Assembly: GCA_002700385.1 (NCBI GenBank)
Contig: PADC01000002.1
Location: 186,001-250,000 of the forward strand
Origin: Cycloclasticus sp.
Lineage (GTDB): Bacteria > Pseudomonadota > Gammaproteobacteria > Methylococcales > Cycloclasticaceae
Direction of reading: 5' to 3'
DNA: 64,000 nt
The position numbers were made by a program, and so were the translations under genes. Within the stretch, counting starts at the first letter, position 1. The number at the start of each line of letters is the position of its first letter. This document shows, piece by piece, positions 9,645 to 17,674 of the stretch. The notes under the pieces are model-generated. The model ran no database searches and had not been told where the DNA came from. It saw only the letters and a program-made list of their open reading frames with translations.

Positions 9645-9815
9645 TTGATCTCCTTAGGCTGAATAATGCTGGCGATTTCATCATCCTCTTTAATCTAGGT
9701 TAAACCGGCAGGGTTATCAATAATGGACGGGTTAATAACAGACTTTTCAAGAAAGCACCAAATCATCGCCCACCAAACATGGAGACCAGTTTACCTGAGT
9801 TCACTTTCTCTTTAT

Positions 9816-9829
9816 TTGATCAACATCAG
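9816..9829 (+). promoter_or_regulatory. FNR/Anr-type binding site upstream of hemN
   Basis: The sequence TTGAT-CAAC-ATCAG matches nine of ten fixed positions of the FNR/Anr consensus TTGAT-N4-ATCAA. Its centre (9822.5) lies 41.5 bases before the start point expected from the -10 hexamer TATGCT at 9852-9857, which is the class II activator spacing. hemN is a classic FNR/Anr target, so anaerobic or low-oxygen induction is likely. Confidence 0.75.
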
Positions 9830-9851
9830 ATACAACATCTTTTGTTAACGT

Positions 9852-9857
9852 TATGCT
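9852..9857 (+). promoter_or_regulatory. Putative -10 element of the hemN promoter
   Basis: TATGCT, four of six matches to TATAAT, is placed so that transcription would start near 9864. This sets the FNR-type box at -41.5 and leaves about 40 bases of leader before the TTG start of hemN. No separate -35 is expected at a class II FNR promoter. Confidence 0.5.
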
Positions 9858-9903
9858 TATTAACCGATCAAGTCGCTCAGGCACACTAAGGAAACATTCA
9901 ATC

Positions 9904-11289
9904 TTGCAACAGACCATCACGTTTGATCTCAACCTCATTCAACGCTACAACCAGTCTGGGCCTCGTTATACCTCTTACCCAACAGCCGTTGAATTTCACG
10001 AGCGCTATACAACAGAGAGTTATCGCCATCAGGCTGACTTATCAAACCGGCGCGGCGGGCCACTGTCTCTGTATTTACACTTGCCGTTTTGCGATACCGT
10101 TTGTTTTTACTGCGCCTGTAACAAAATAATTACCAAAAACCGCAAGCATGCGGTGCCTTACCTGCATCATTTGCATAAAGAAATTGCCTTGCAATCTGCC
10201 CTATTTGATTCAACGCGTGTCGTCGAGCAATTGCATTGGGGAGGCGGCACACCCACCTTTATCAATCACGATCAAATGCGCGAACTAATGCGCGTTACAC
10301 GCCAACATTTCAATTTGGCAGATGATGACAAGGCAGAGTTTTCTATTGAAATAGACCCACGAGAAGCCGATGAAAAAACCATCGCTCTATTGCGTGAAAT
10401 TGGCTTTAACCGCCTTAGTCTGGGCGTTCAAGATTTCAATCCTGTTGTCCAAAAAGCCGTTAATCGAATTCAAAGCGAAAGCGAAACGTTTGCTGTTATT
10501 GATGCGGCTCGCGCTCACCAATTCCGTTCAATTAGCCTCGATTTGATCTACGGCTTACCACACCAAACGCCCCAAAGCTTCTCTGAAACACTTGATAAAG
10601 TCATCAACGACGCCAGCCCCGATCGACTGTCTGTGTTTAATTACGCGCATCTGCCAAGCCAATTCAAAGTACAACGTCAAATGAATGAAGACGACATGCC
10701 TGCGCCAGAAATCAAGCTTGAAATATTGCATCGTTCCATTGATCAATTAACCGCCGCAGGGTATGTCTACATTGGCATGGATCATTTTGCCAAACCAGAC
10801 GATGAACTGGCTGTCGCTCAGCGCAACAATCAACTCCACCGAAACTTTCAAGGCTATTCTACCCGCTCAGAATGTGACCTGATTGGTCTGGGTGTTTCGG
10901 CTATTGGGCGCATTGGCGACTCGTACTCTCAAAACCATCGGACGCTGGAAGATTACGCAAACAGCCTTGATAAGAACACCTTGCCCATTTTTAGAGGAAT
11001 GGCTTTAAACGATGACGACAAGATTCGCCGCGTGGTTATCAGTACGCTTATTTGTCACTTCTTCTTGGATATTCAAGCAATAGAAACAGAATTTTCTATT
11101 GATTTTACTGAGTACTTTAGCGATGCCTACAAACAATTAGAGCAGTTTGCTAAAGACGGTTTAATGCAATATGACGCCCAGAAAATAGTCATTTTGCCTG
11201 CAGGCCATTTACTCATCAGAAATATTTGTATGGCTTTTGATCGTTATATGCAAGCAAAAACCAAACAACGTTTTTCAAAGGTTATCTAG
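9904..11289 (+). CDS. hemN: Oxygen-independent coproporphyrinogen III oxidase
   Basis: Radical-SAM enzyme that decarboxylates coproporphyrinogen III to protoporphyrinogen IX without oxygen in heme synthesis. The cluster motif is CDTVCFYCAC, with the SAM-binding GGGTP following (HWGGGTPTF). The N-terminal GPRYTSYPTAVEF is typical of true HemN rather than HemW. I prefer the TTG at 9904, which has AAGGA eleven bases before it and gives about 461 residues. The frame is open from an ATG at 9853, but the predicted transcript starts near 9864, after that codon. It converges closely with the MMPL exporter gene. Confidence 0.92.
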   Translation: MQQTITFDLNLIQRYNQSGPRYTSYPTAVEFHERYTTESYRHQADLSNRRGGPLSLYLHLPFCDTVCFYCACNKIITKNRKHAVPYLHHLHKEIALQSALFDSTRVVEQLHWGGGTPTFINHDQMRELMRVTRQHFNLADDDKAEFSIEIDPREADEKTIALLREIGFNRLSLGVQDFNPVVQKAVNRIQSESETFAVIDAARAHQFRSISLDLIYGLPHQTPQSFSETLDKVINDASPDRLSVFNYAHLPSQFKVQRQMNEDDMPAPEIKLEILHRSIDQLTAAGYVYIGMDHFAKPDDELAVAQRNNQLHRNFQGYSTRSECDLIGLGVSAIGRIGDSYSQNHRTLEDYANSLDKNTLPIFRGMALNDDDKIRRVVISTLICHFFLDIQAIETEFSIDFTEYFSDAYKQLEQFAKDGLMQYDAQKIVILPAGHLLIRNICMAFDRYMQAKTKQRFSKVI

Positions 11290-11294
11290 CCTGC

Positions 11295-13787
11295 TTAGCC
11301 TTCATGAAGCGGCTTAAACCGAATAATGAGCAAAGGTAACAGCGTCAGATTTGCTAACAGTGCTGCCATCATAGAAAAACCGGTTAACAAACCAAAATAT
11401 ATCGTAGGAATAAAGTTGGAAAAAATTAAAATAGAAAACCCGATGGTAATCGTGATGGAGGTGTAATACATCGCTCTACCAATCGTGCTGTGGCTTTGCC
11501 GCGCGGCCAGCCAGTAATCTTGGTGTCTATTATATTCATCGGTAAACCGGTGTACGTAATGGATGGTGTCATCGACGGCTATCCCTATGCAAATTGCGGC
11601 TATGGTGATGGTCATCATATCCAACGGAATATTTAACCAGCCCATAAGACCCAACACCATGCTTGCCGCCATCATATTCGGCACAATAGCAATTAAAGCT
11701 AAACGAGCATTTCTAAACAATATTGACAACATAAAAACAATCGCAACAAAAACAACCCCCAACGTTAAGATTTGCGACTTAAAAAGGCTTTGCAACATGT
11801 TGTTATAAAGTACAACCATGCCGGTAATATTAATCTGCTCATCATCTAACCCTAGCTCTTGGACTAAGCCTCGACGAATATTGCCCAACAATTCTTCGCG
11901 TTTCAGATCAGGGTCGGACTCAAAAACACGGATGCTAAAACGTAGTTGATTCCCATCCTCGGACATATATGGGGCAATCAACGATTGCTTGATCACGGCC
12001 GGTAATTTTTTGTACAGAATGGCCAGCTCAAAGTCATTATGCAGAATATCTTCATTCAAACTTTTTAATAAACTGATTGTTGTTGCGATAGAAACCACTT
12101 TGCCTGTTTCTGCAAAACGCTCGAGGTAACGGTGAATCGCTTCAATCTGCCCCAGCATGTCACTGTTGAACCAGTAACTCGACCCCGTTATGCCCACCCC
12201 TTCATCAGCAAACTCATCATCAAAATATTCATCGTCTTCATCAAACGCCTCATCATCTTCAACCAGAAAAAAAGAAGCGGGGGCGTCTATCACCACATCC
12301 AACGGGGTTGTGCCGCCCAATTGACGGTCAATAAGCTCCATTCCCTGATAGATTTCAGTGGATTTTTTGTAATAGTCAATAAACCGATTCTCTACCGTCA
12401 ATCGCGCTACGCCCACTACGCTGAGCACGGCTATAACAATAAACAACAACAAAATTCCACCGCCATTATGTTCATTTTTTCGTGCTAAAAACTGAGTCAA
12501 TGTTTCGGTAAAATCACGCTCATTCACTGCTTTCTCCTTATCAAAAAGCACTAAAGCAGCAGGAAACAACGTAAAGGCTATCAGTTGCGCAACCGTTATT
12601 CCAATAACCATCATCCAACCAAAATCAATCACTGGACGAATACCGCTCACTAACAACGAACCAAAGGCCACCATGGTTGTTATAGAGGTATATAAACAGG
12701 GAATAAACTTGCTGCCCACTGTTTGAAGAACTAAATCTCGTTGATGATCGTCAGGCTTTAAAGCCAACAGTTCTCTGTATCGTACAATCAAATGCACCAA
12801 TAACGACAGCGTAAGAATAAGCAACAAAGAAATAAAGTTTGATGATACAACCGTTACTGGCCAATTAAGCAAGCCCAAAATGCCGATCATACTGACACCA
12901 GAGGCGGCACACGTCACCATCGCAAGAACAACCCACCTTGGCCGCCTAAATATAATGATGAGTATCACAATCAGAATAATAAAAACACCCACCCCGAAGG
13001 TCATCAGATCATGGCGAACAAAATCAATCGAATCACTCGTAATCATTGGTACACCACCAAGGTACAGGCTCGCTACCTCTCGATGCTCATTCATAATTTG
13101 ACGCACGGTTCGGATATTTCTACTTTGTTGCGCTTGCAGTGAAGCGTTATAAACATCAAACGCGTTAGTAACCTGCTGGAGTTGCTGCTGCTCTTCTAAG
13201 GTGAGTGCAGCATCAAGTTGTTTTTTACGCAATGCATCGCGCTGTTTTAACAATCGCTCCCAGGTTTGATCATATTCAAAAAAAACCTGTAAAGTGGTCG
13301 TCGTTCCATCCTTACTGACTAATAAGTCACGGTACAGCGGACTCGATAAGATTTCTTGTTGGGCCAATTCTGGATCAGCTGTCGTACTTTCCAGAGTGAT
13401 GACTTCCTGGCTTAACTCAAATAACGTTACTGGTGGGCTTTTGATTAAGGGCACATCAAGCAATGTTGTCACTGATTCCACTCGAGACACTTTTTTAAGC
13501 TTTGAGCGCAGTTGTCTTATATCCTCTAAAACTTCGTCAGAAAATAGTTCCGCTTTCGGCGTATAGGTAATAATTAAACTATCATCTGAGCCATAACGGG
13601 CTTTAACGGCACGGTAATAATCCAAAGACTCATCTTGTTCAAGCACGAGGGAATCAGCTGAGGCATCCAACCTAAAATTGGAGGCATTGGTTGCCAAACC
13701 GGCGACAATACAAGCGATCAACAACAGCGTCAGCAAAGGGTGAACGAGTATCGTTCGATCGTAGGCGGCTAACAATACGGAGGACAT
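11295..13787 (-). CDS. MMPL/RND-family exporter (HpnN-like)
   Basis: A large inner-membrane protein of about 830 residues with two repeats of one helix, a big periplasmic loop and a cluster of five helices, the layout of MMPL/hydrophobe RND exporters. The second repeat contains GIAVDDTIHYVHRF, the conserved proton-relay helix. The frame opens at a TTG (13832), but the ATG at 13787 has GGAG in the right place. Before the second periplasmic domain there is an unusually acidic stretch rich in Asp and Glu (roughly 30 residues near 515). Substrates of this class are lipids, hopanoids or small hydrophobes; which one applies here is unknown. Confidence 0.85.
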   Translation of the reverse strand: MSSVLLAAYDRTILVHPLLTLLLIACIVAGLATNASNFRLDASADSLVLEQDESLDYYRAVKARYGSDDSLIITYTPKAELFSDEVLEDIRQLRSKLKKVSRVESVTTLLDVPLIKSPPVTLFELSQEVITLESTTADPELAQQEILSSPLYRDLLVSKDGTTTTLQVFFEYDQTWERLLKQRDALRKKQLDAALTLEEQQQLQQVTNAFDVYNASLQAQQSRNIRTVRQIMNEHREVASLYLGGVPMITSDSIDFVRHDLMTFGVGVFIILIVILIIIFRRPRWVVLAMVTCAASGVSMIGILGLLNWPVTVVSSNFISLLLILTLSLLVHLIVRYRELLALKPDDHQRDLVLQTVGSKFIPCLYTSITTMVAFGSLLVSGIRPVIDFGWMMVIGITVAQLIAFTLFPAALVLFDKEKAVNERDFTETLTQFLARKNEHNGGGILLLFIVIAVLSVVGVARLTVENRFIDYYKKSTEIYQGMELIDRQLGGTTPLDVVIDAPASFFLVEDDEAFDEDDEYFDDEFADEGVGITGSSYWFNSDMLGQIEAIHRYLERFAETGKVVSIATTISLLKSLNEDILHNDFELAILYKKLPAVIKQSLIAPYMSEDGNQLRFSIRVFESDPDLKREELLGNIRRGLVQELGLDDEQINITGMVVLYNNMLQSLFKSQILTLGVVFVAIVFMLSILFRNARLALIAIVPNMMAASMVLGLMGWLNIPLDMMTITIAAICIGIAVDDTIHYVHRFTDEYNRHQDYWLAARQSHSTIGRAMYYTSITITIGFSILIFSNFIPTIYFGLLTGFSMMAALLANLTLLPLLIIRFKPLHEG

Positions 13788-14092
13788 CTCATTAAAGCTC
13801 CAATTCAAGTAAAATTTTAAATTTGCAAACAACGCCGTCTATACGCAAATTCTTCTGAAATACTGCCCCTTAATTTACCACTTATTTACGCACTCTATTA
13901 AGTTATCCATCCAAAACCACAGCACGATTTATTGGAGTCTTTGTTTAAAAAAACATCAAAAAACAGTATCCACCTTATACAGCATATAAAGGCCGTTAGA
14001 AAACATCGCTCTCTTGCTGTAAAACCGCATTTTTAACGCCCTACTAACAAATCTCCGCGTCCGCACAGTTTTATTACAAAAAAATGGTCGAA
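13788..14092. other. Intergenic region without a supported gene
   Basis: This stretch precedes the nitrate regulatory region. I see AT-rich sequence and no convincing gene, RNA or repeat. A minus-strand frame running from 14192 to 13956 is not credible because it overlaps a consensus sigma-54 promoter and has no recognisable content. Confidence 0.5.
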
Positions 14093-14108
14093 TGCACCAA
14101 TATTGAGC
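14093..14108 (+). promoter_or_regulatory. NtrC-like binding site
   Basis: TGCACCAATATTGAGC is a partial dyad. It keeps the whole left half (TGCACC) and about 13 of 16 positions of the E. coli glnA NtrC site as I remember it; the right half is weak. It is centred about 97 bases before the start point of the sigma-54 promoter at 14172, a normal distance for an enhancer. The support comes mainly from its position. Confidence 0.45.
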
Positions 14109-14171
14109 GTTTGCTTTTTTGATGTTCTGGGTCAAACACTCCGTTCCCCGATTAACAAGCATAATCTCAAT

Positions 14172-14187
14172 TGGCACGCTAGTTGCT
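14172..14187 (+). promoter_or_regulatory. Sigma-54 (RpoN) promoter for the nasT-nrt unit
   Basis: TGGCACGCTAGTTGCT matches every defined base of the RpoN consensus TGGCACG-N4-TTGCW, with the GG and GC pairs at the correct distance. Transcription would start near 14198 toward nasT, leaving a leader of about 224 bases. With the NtrC-like site upstream this implies induction under nitrogen limitation. Confidence 0.85.
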
Positions 14188-14199
14188 TTCACGGAATTT

Positions 14200-14235
14200 G
14201 AATCTTTAGAGATTCTAACTGCAATGGCGCAGTTA
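14200..14235 (+). promoter_or_regulatory. Tandem hairpins at the 5' end of the nasT transcript
   Basis: Two stem-loops abut each other right after the predicted start point. The first has GAATCT/AGATTC arms (14200-14215) and a TTAG loop. The second has TAACTGC/GCAGTTA arms (14216-14235) and the six-base loop AATGGC, with A at position 1 and G at position 4, as in RNA hairpins bound by ANTAR proteins. No strong intrinsic terminator follows in this leader, so the effect is unclear. Autoregulation by NasT is possible. Confidence 0.5.
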
Positions 14236-14421
14236 ATAAATGTATCACTATAAATAAGCGAAGAAGCTTGAGTAAAACGATTTAAGCCTCTGTCTCAATT
14301 TATAGCTTTTAAATCATCCAATGAGAGTTAACGTAACTATGTACTTTGATATTAAACGTCTAAAAAAACCCCTTTCCAAGTCTAAGCACGGTAAAAGCCT
14401 TACTTTTTAGGCTACGATTGG

Positions 14422-15000
14422 ATGAAAACTAAAGCCATCATTTTTAATACAACGGCCGATAGTCTCGTTGATGTTAAAGAGGCATTAGGTCACTCTCAGT
14501 ATCAAGTGATTGCCGACAGCTCTTGCTTAAGCGATGTCACCCGTGCCGTCTTCAACGGTTCTGTTGAACTGGTTATCGCTGTCACTGATAAAAGGTTTGA
14601 CCCCTTATTCGCTGCCGTTGGACAAATAGTAAAACAACATGCAGTACCCATAGTGGTTTTCACCTATGACGACAGTCGAGACGTTATTCAACTGGCTATT
14701 AAAACCGGCGTTGCTGCCTATATCGTTGATGGCCTTCAAGCTAATCGCGTCGTTTCCATATTAGATACGGCTTGTTTACGTTTTAATGAGCAACAGCGTC
14801 TTTTGAGCGAACTTAACAAAACAAAAGAAAGCCTGTTAGAGCGCAAACTGATTGAAAAAGCTAAAGGCATCTTGATGAAACGATCAGCTCAAGATGAAAA
14901 CAGCGTGTATCAATCCATGCGAAGAGCGGCAATGAATAAAAACATAAAGTTGGCTGACTTAGCCAAAAGCATTATCGATAGCCATGAGCTAATGGCTTAA
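14422..15000 (+). CDS. nasT: ANTAR-domain response regulator, nitrate antiterminator
   Basis: A 192-residue NasT-like protein: an N-terminal receiver-like domain and a C-terminal ANTAR RNA-binding domain from about residue 130 (LIEKAKGILMKRSAQDENSV, then a three-helix bundle). The receiver lacks the acidic pair near its start and the usual phospho-accepting Asp, and has VDG where a conserved Lys is expected, so phosphorylation is unlikely. NasT proteins of this kind are instead held by the nitrate sensor NasS. No NasS gene lies nearby; the only nitrate-binding-type protein in the unit carries a signal peptide. It is transcribed from the sigma-54 promoter and followed by an antitermination leader. 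Confidence 0.85.
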   Translation: MKTKAIIFNTTADSLVDVKEALGHSQYQVIADSSCLSDVTRAVFNGSVELVIAVTDKRFDPLFAAVGQIVKQHAVPIVVFTYDDSRDVIQLAIKTGVAAYIVDGLQANRVVSILDTACLRFNEQQRLLSELNKTKESLLERKLIEKAKGILMKRSAQDENSVYQSMRRAAMNKNIKLADLAKSIIDSHELMA

Positions 15001-15004
15001 ACCC

Positions 15005-15062
15005 CCTCAAAACAGAGGCAAATAAAACTTAACGACCTTTTGGTCATTGGACAACGGCGTCC
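15005..15062 (+). promoter_or_regulatory. ANTAR-type antitermination leader hairpins (P1/P2 candidates)
   Basis: Between nasT and nrtA are two candidate hexaloop hairpins. P2 is GGAC-AACGGC-GTCC (15049-15062), with A at loop position 1 and G at position 4, the ANTAR recognition pattern. A candidate P1 is CCTC-AAAACA-GAGG (15005-15018), with A1 but A instead of G4. The 3' arm of P2 (15059-15062) is also part of the 5' arm of the terminator that follows, so the two structures exclude each other. Confidence 0.7.
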
Positions 15063-15107
15063 GTCACCTAATTTTTTCAACGTCATTAGGTGGTGGGCGT
15101 TTTTTTT
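15057..15107 (+). terminator. Regulated intrinsic terminator before nrtA
   Basis: A long stem with the perfect core CACCTAAT/ATTAGGTG (15065-15072 and 15085-15092), extended outward by eight more pairs including wobbles, with a 12-base loop and a run of eight T (15100-15107). It lies 28 bases before the nrtA start and overlaps the P2 hairpin. Bound NasT should stabilise P2 and allow read-through. Confidence 0.85.
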
Positions 15108-15134
15108 GATTTTTTAACTGATGGAGAGTAAGAC

Positions 15135-16511
15135 ATGAAAAGTAATACCCAACCAGCAAGACAACGCCTGAAGCGTTCACTTGCCGCTTTAACGCTCACA
15201 CTTCTAGGGGGGTTGACGTCTGTTCAAGCCGTAGAAGATTTAGAGAAGGATGAGCTTAAATTTGGTTTTATCAAATTAACGGATATGGCACCGCTGGCCA
15301 TTGCTTATGAAAAAGGTTATTTTGAAGATGAAGGTCTCTATGTCACCATCGAACCACAAGCCAACTGGAAAGTCCTGCTAGACCGCGTGATTGATGGCGA
15401 ATTAGATGGCGCCCATATGCTCGCAGGGCAACCTTTGGGAGCAACCATTGGCTTCGGCACCAAGGCCGACATTATTACCGCGTTTAGCATGGACTTAAAT
15501 GGTAATGCGATCACGGTTTCAAATGATGTATGGGCAGAAATGAAACCCAATATCCCAAAACAAGCCGATGGCAAACCCATGCATCCGATTAAGGCAGATG
15601 CACTGAAGCCAGTTGTTGAGAAATACAAAAAAGAAGGAAAGCCTTTTAATATGGGCATGGTTTTCCCCGTTTCCACACATAACTATGAGCTACGTTATTG
15701 GTTAGCGGCGGGAGATATTCATCCGGGCTATTATTCTAAAACAGACATTACCGGCCAAGTTGACGCAGATGCTTTATTGTCTGTAACACCACCACCACAA
15801 ATGCCAGCAACGCTCGAAGCAGGCACCATTTATGGTTACTGCGTCGGCGAACCTTGGAACCAGCAAGCCGTTATGAAGGGTATTGGCGTGGCAGTTGTTA
15901 CCGATTATGAAATTTGGAAAAACAACCCAGAAAAAGTCTTTGGTGTCAGTGCTGCTTGGGCTAAAGAAAACCCTAATACTCATAAAGCCGTCATTAAAGC
16001 CCTGATTAGAGCTGCTAAATGGTTGGATGAAAATGATGACGCAAACCGCCCGGAAGCTGTAAAAATTCTATCTCAATCGGAGTATGTCGGCGCTGATTAC
16101 GATGTGATTGCGAACAGCATGACAGGCACCTTTGAATATGAAAAAGGAGACAAAAGGGAGTTGCCTGATTTCAACGTATTCTACCGTTACTACGCAACGT
16201 ACCCATACTATTCAGATGCCATTTGGTACTTAACTCAAATGCGTCGTTGGGGCCAAATTCCCGACTCAAAACCAGATAGCTGGTTCCATGAGATGGCTAA
16301 GAAAGTTTATCGCCCTGATATCTATTTAGCGGCTGCCAAGGAATTATTAGCCGAAGGCAAAATAGATGAGAAAGATATACCTTGGGATACCGATGGCTAT
16401 CGTGCTCCTCAAACTCACTTTATCGACGACATCGCTTTTGATGGACGTGAACCAAATGCCTATTTGGAGAAATTCAAAATTGGTCTAAAAGGTGACGACA
16501 CCGTGAAATAA
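15135..16511 (+). CDS. nrtA: Nitrate/nitrite ABC transporter substrate-binding protein
   Basis: A 458-residue NrtA/CmpA-family periplasmic binding protein. The first 32 or so residues form a signal peptide (basic start, hydrophobic core, SVQA cleavage region) with no lipobox. The mature start [20 protein letters not shown] and the later [11 protein letters not shown] are family hallmarks around the ligand pocket. GGAGAG precedes the ATG. It is the first transporter gene after the regulated terminator, with a second terminator after it that should leave it more abundant than the membrane parts. No nitrate reductase is encoded nearby. Confidence 0.9.
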   Translation: MKSNTQPARQRLKRSLAALTLTLLGGLTSVQAVEDLEKDELKFGFIKLTDMAPLAIAYEKGYFEDEGLYVTIEPQANWKVLLDRVIDGELDGAHMLAGQPLGATIGFGTKADIITAFSMDLNGNAITVSNDVWAEMKPNIPKQADGKPMHPIKADALKPVVEKYKKEGKPFNMGMVFPVSTHNYELRYWLAAGDIHPGYYSKTDITGQVDADALLSVTPPPQMPATLEAGTIYGYCVGEPWNQQAVMKGIGVAVVTDYEIWKNNPEKVFGVSAAWAKENPNTHKAVIKALIRAAKWLDENDDANRPEAVKILSQSEYVGADYDVIANSMTGTFEYEKGDKRELPDFNVFYRYYATYPYYSDAIWYLTQMRRWGQIPDSKPDSWFHEMAKKVYRPDIYLAAAKELLAEGKIDEKDIPWDTDGYRAPQTHFIDDIAFDGREPNAYLEKFKIGLKGDDTVK

Positions 16512-16517
16512 AGCATC

Positions 16518-16549
16518 AGCACGCCCTCATTTTGTGGGCGTGCTTTTTT
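16518..16549 (+). terminator. Intrinsic terminator between nrtA and nrtB
   Basis: AGCACGCCC and GGGCGTGCT (16518-16526 and 16536-16544) form a perfect nine-pair stem with a nine-base loop, followed by T's to 16549. It would end most transcripts after nrtA and let a fraction into nrtB-nrtC/D, a usual way to obtain excess binding protein. Confidence 0.88.
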
Positions 16550-16645
16550 ATTGCCCCGCTCATTTATTTAATAAAAAAACGTTTCAAATAATGGATCAAC
16601 GTTTGATCCGAACTGTTTTAAACAAACTTTAACAAAGAGGTTAAC

Positions 16646-17662
16646 ATGTTATTAAAAATCACTCGTTTTCTAGAATTGATTGGTTTTACCTGGTTTATTC
16701 CAATCGTTAGGCTTCTAGCGGGTGAAAATCCTGCAGAACAATTTAAAGAGATGCTTAAAGTTATTGGCGTCCCGGTGATTGCTGTACTGGTTTTTCTTGG
16801 GCTATGGAGTGTAGGTGCCTCTAGCATACAGACGAGCCTGGGGGCCATCCCTGGTCCCTCTGCGGTTTGGGCAGAAGCTAAGAATTTAGCCTCCGATCAT
16901 TACAAAGAGAAAGCTAAAGAAGACGCTTTTTATAAAAGACAAGAAGCAAGAAACGCAAAAAAACTGGAAAAGAATCCCGATGCCGTTATCAAGATAAGGA
17001 ATTACACCGGCAAAGCCACTTATCCACAACAAATTTTAACCAGCTTATGGACGGTTTTTGTTGGCTTCATTATAGCCACCATCGTTGCCGTACCATTGGG
17101 GATCGTTTGCGGATTAAGCCCTGCCTTTAATGCAGCGCTGAACCCAATGATTCAGATCTTTAAACCGGTCTCCCCGTTGGCTTGGCTCCCCATCGTAACG
17201 TTAGTCGTCAGTGCTGTTTACGTTACTGATGGTGACGCCAGCTTTTCTAAATCATTCTTGGTATCCGCTATCACGGTGACACTCTGCTCTTTATGGCCAA
17301 CCCTCATTAATACCGCTGTTGGTGTTGCCTCTATTGATAAAGACCTGATGAATGTGTCCAAAGTCCTTCAATTAGGCTGGTGGAAGACCATTATCAAAAT
17401 TGTCTTACCCAGTTCTTTACCGTTAATTTTTACCGGTTTACGCTTATCACTCGGCGTAGGCTGGATGGTTTTAATTGCGGCAGAAATGCTGGCGCAAAAC
17501 CCAGGGCTTGGCAAATTTGTTTGGGATGAATTCCAAAATGGCAGCTCCCAATCGCTAGGTAAAATTATGGTTGCTGTGTTCACGATTGGGATTATTGGCT
17601 TCATGCTAGATCGTATTATGTTGACGCTGCAAAAATATTTTTCATATGGCGAAGCCATGTAA
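16646..17662 (+). CDS. nrtB: Nitrate ABC transporter permease
   Basis: A 338-residue permease of the NrtB/SsuC/TauC family. It has an N-terminal membrane segment, a charged cytoplasmic stretch near residues 80-120, and a core with about six helices containing the EAA-type loop around SIDKDLMNVSKVLQLGWWK that docks the ATPase. AAAGAGG precedes the ATG. It is longer at the N-terminus than small members of the family. It is separated from nrtA by a terminator and followed 12 bases later by the ATPase. Confidence 0.9.
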   Translation: MLLKITRFLELIGFTWFIPIVRLLAGENPAEQFKEMLKVIGVPVIAVLVFLGLWSVGASSIQTSLGAIPGPSAVWAEAKNLASDHYKEKAKEDAFYKRQEARNAKKLEKNPDAVIKIRNYTGKATYPQQILTSLWTVFVGFIIATIVAVPLGIVCGLSPAFNAALNPMIQIFKPVSPLAWLPIVTLVVSAVYVTDGDASFSKSFLVSAITVTLCSLWPTLINTAVGVASIDKDLMNVSKVLQLGWWKTIIKIVLPSSLPLIFTGLRLSLGVGWMVLIAAEMLAQNPGLGKFVWDEFQNGSSQSLGKIMVAVFTIGIIGFMLDRIMLTLQKYFSYGEAM

Positions 17663-17674
17663 GGGGAGTTAACA

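Noticed and set aside
13956-14192. Minus-strand 78-codon frame
   Set aside because: It runs through the consensus sigma-54 promoter and NtrC-like site, has no recognisable content and no ribosome site.
15034-15045. GACC-TTTT-GGTC hairpin as the ANTAR P1
   Set aside because: The loop is a tetraloop, or CTTTTG if opened to six, with no A at position 1; CCTC-AAAACA-GAGG is the better candidate.
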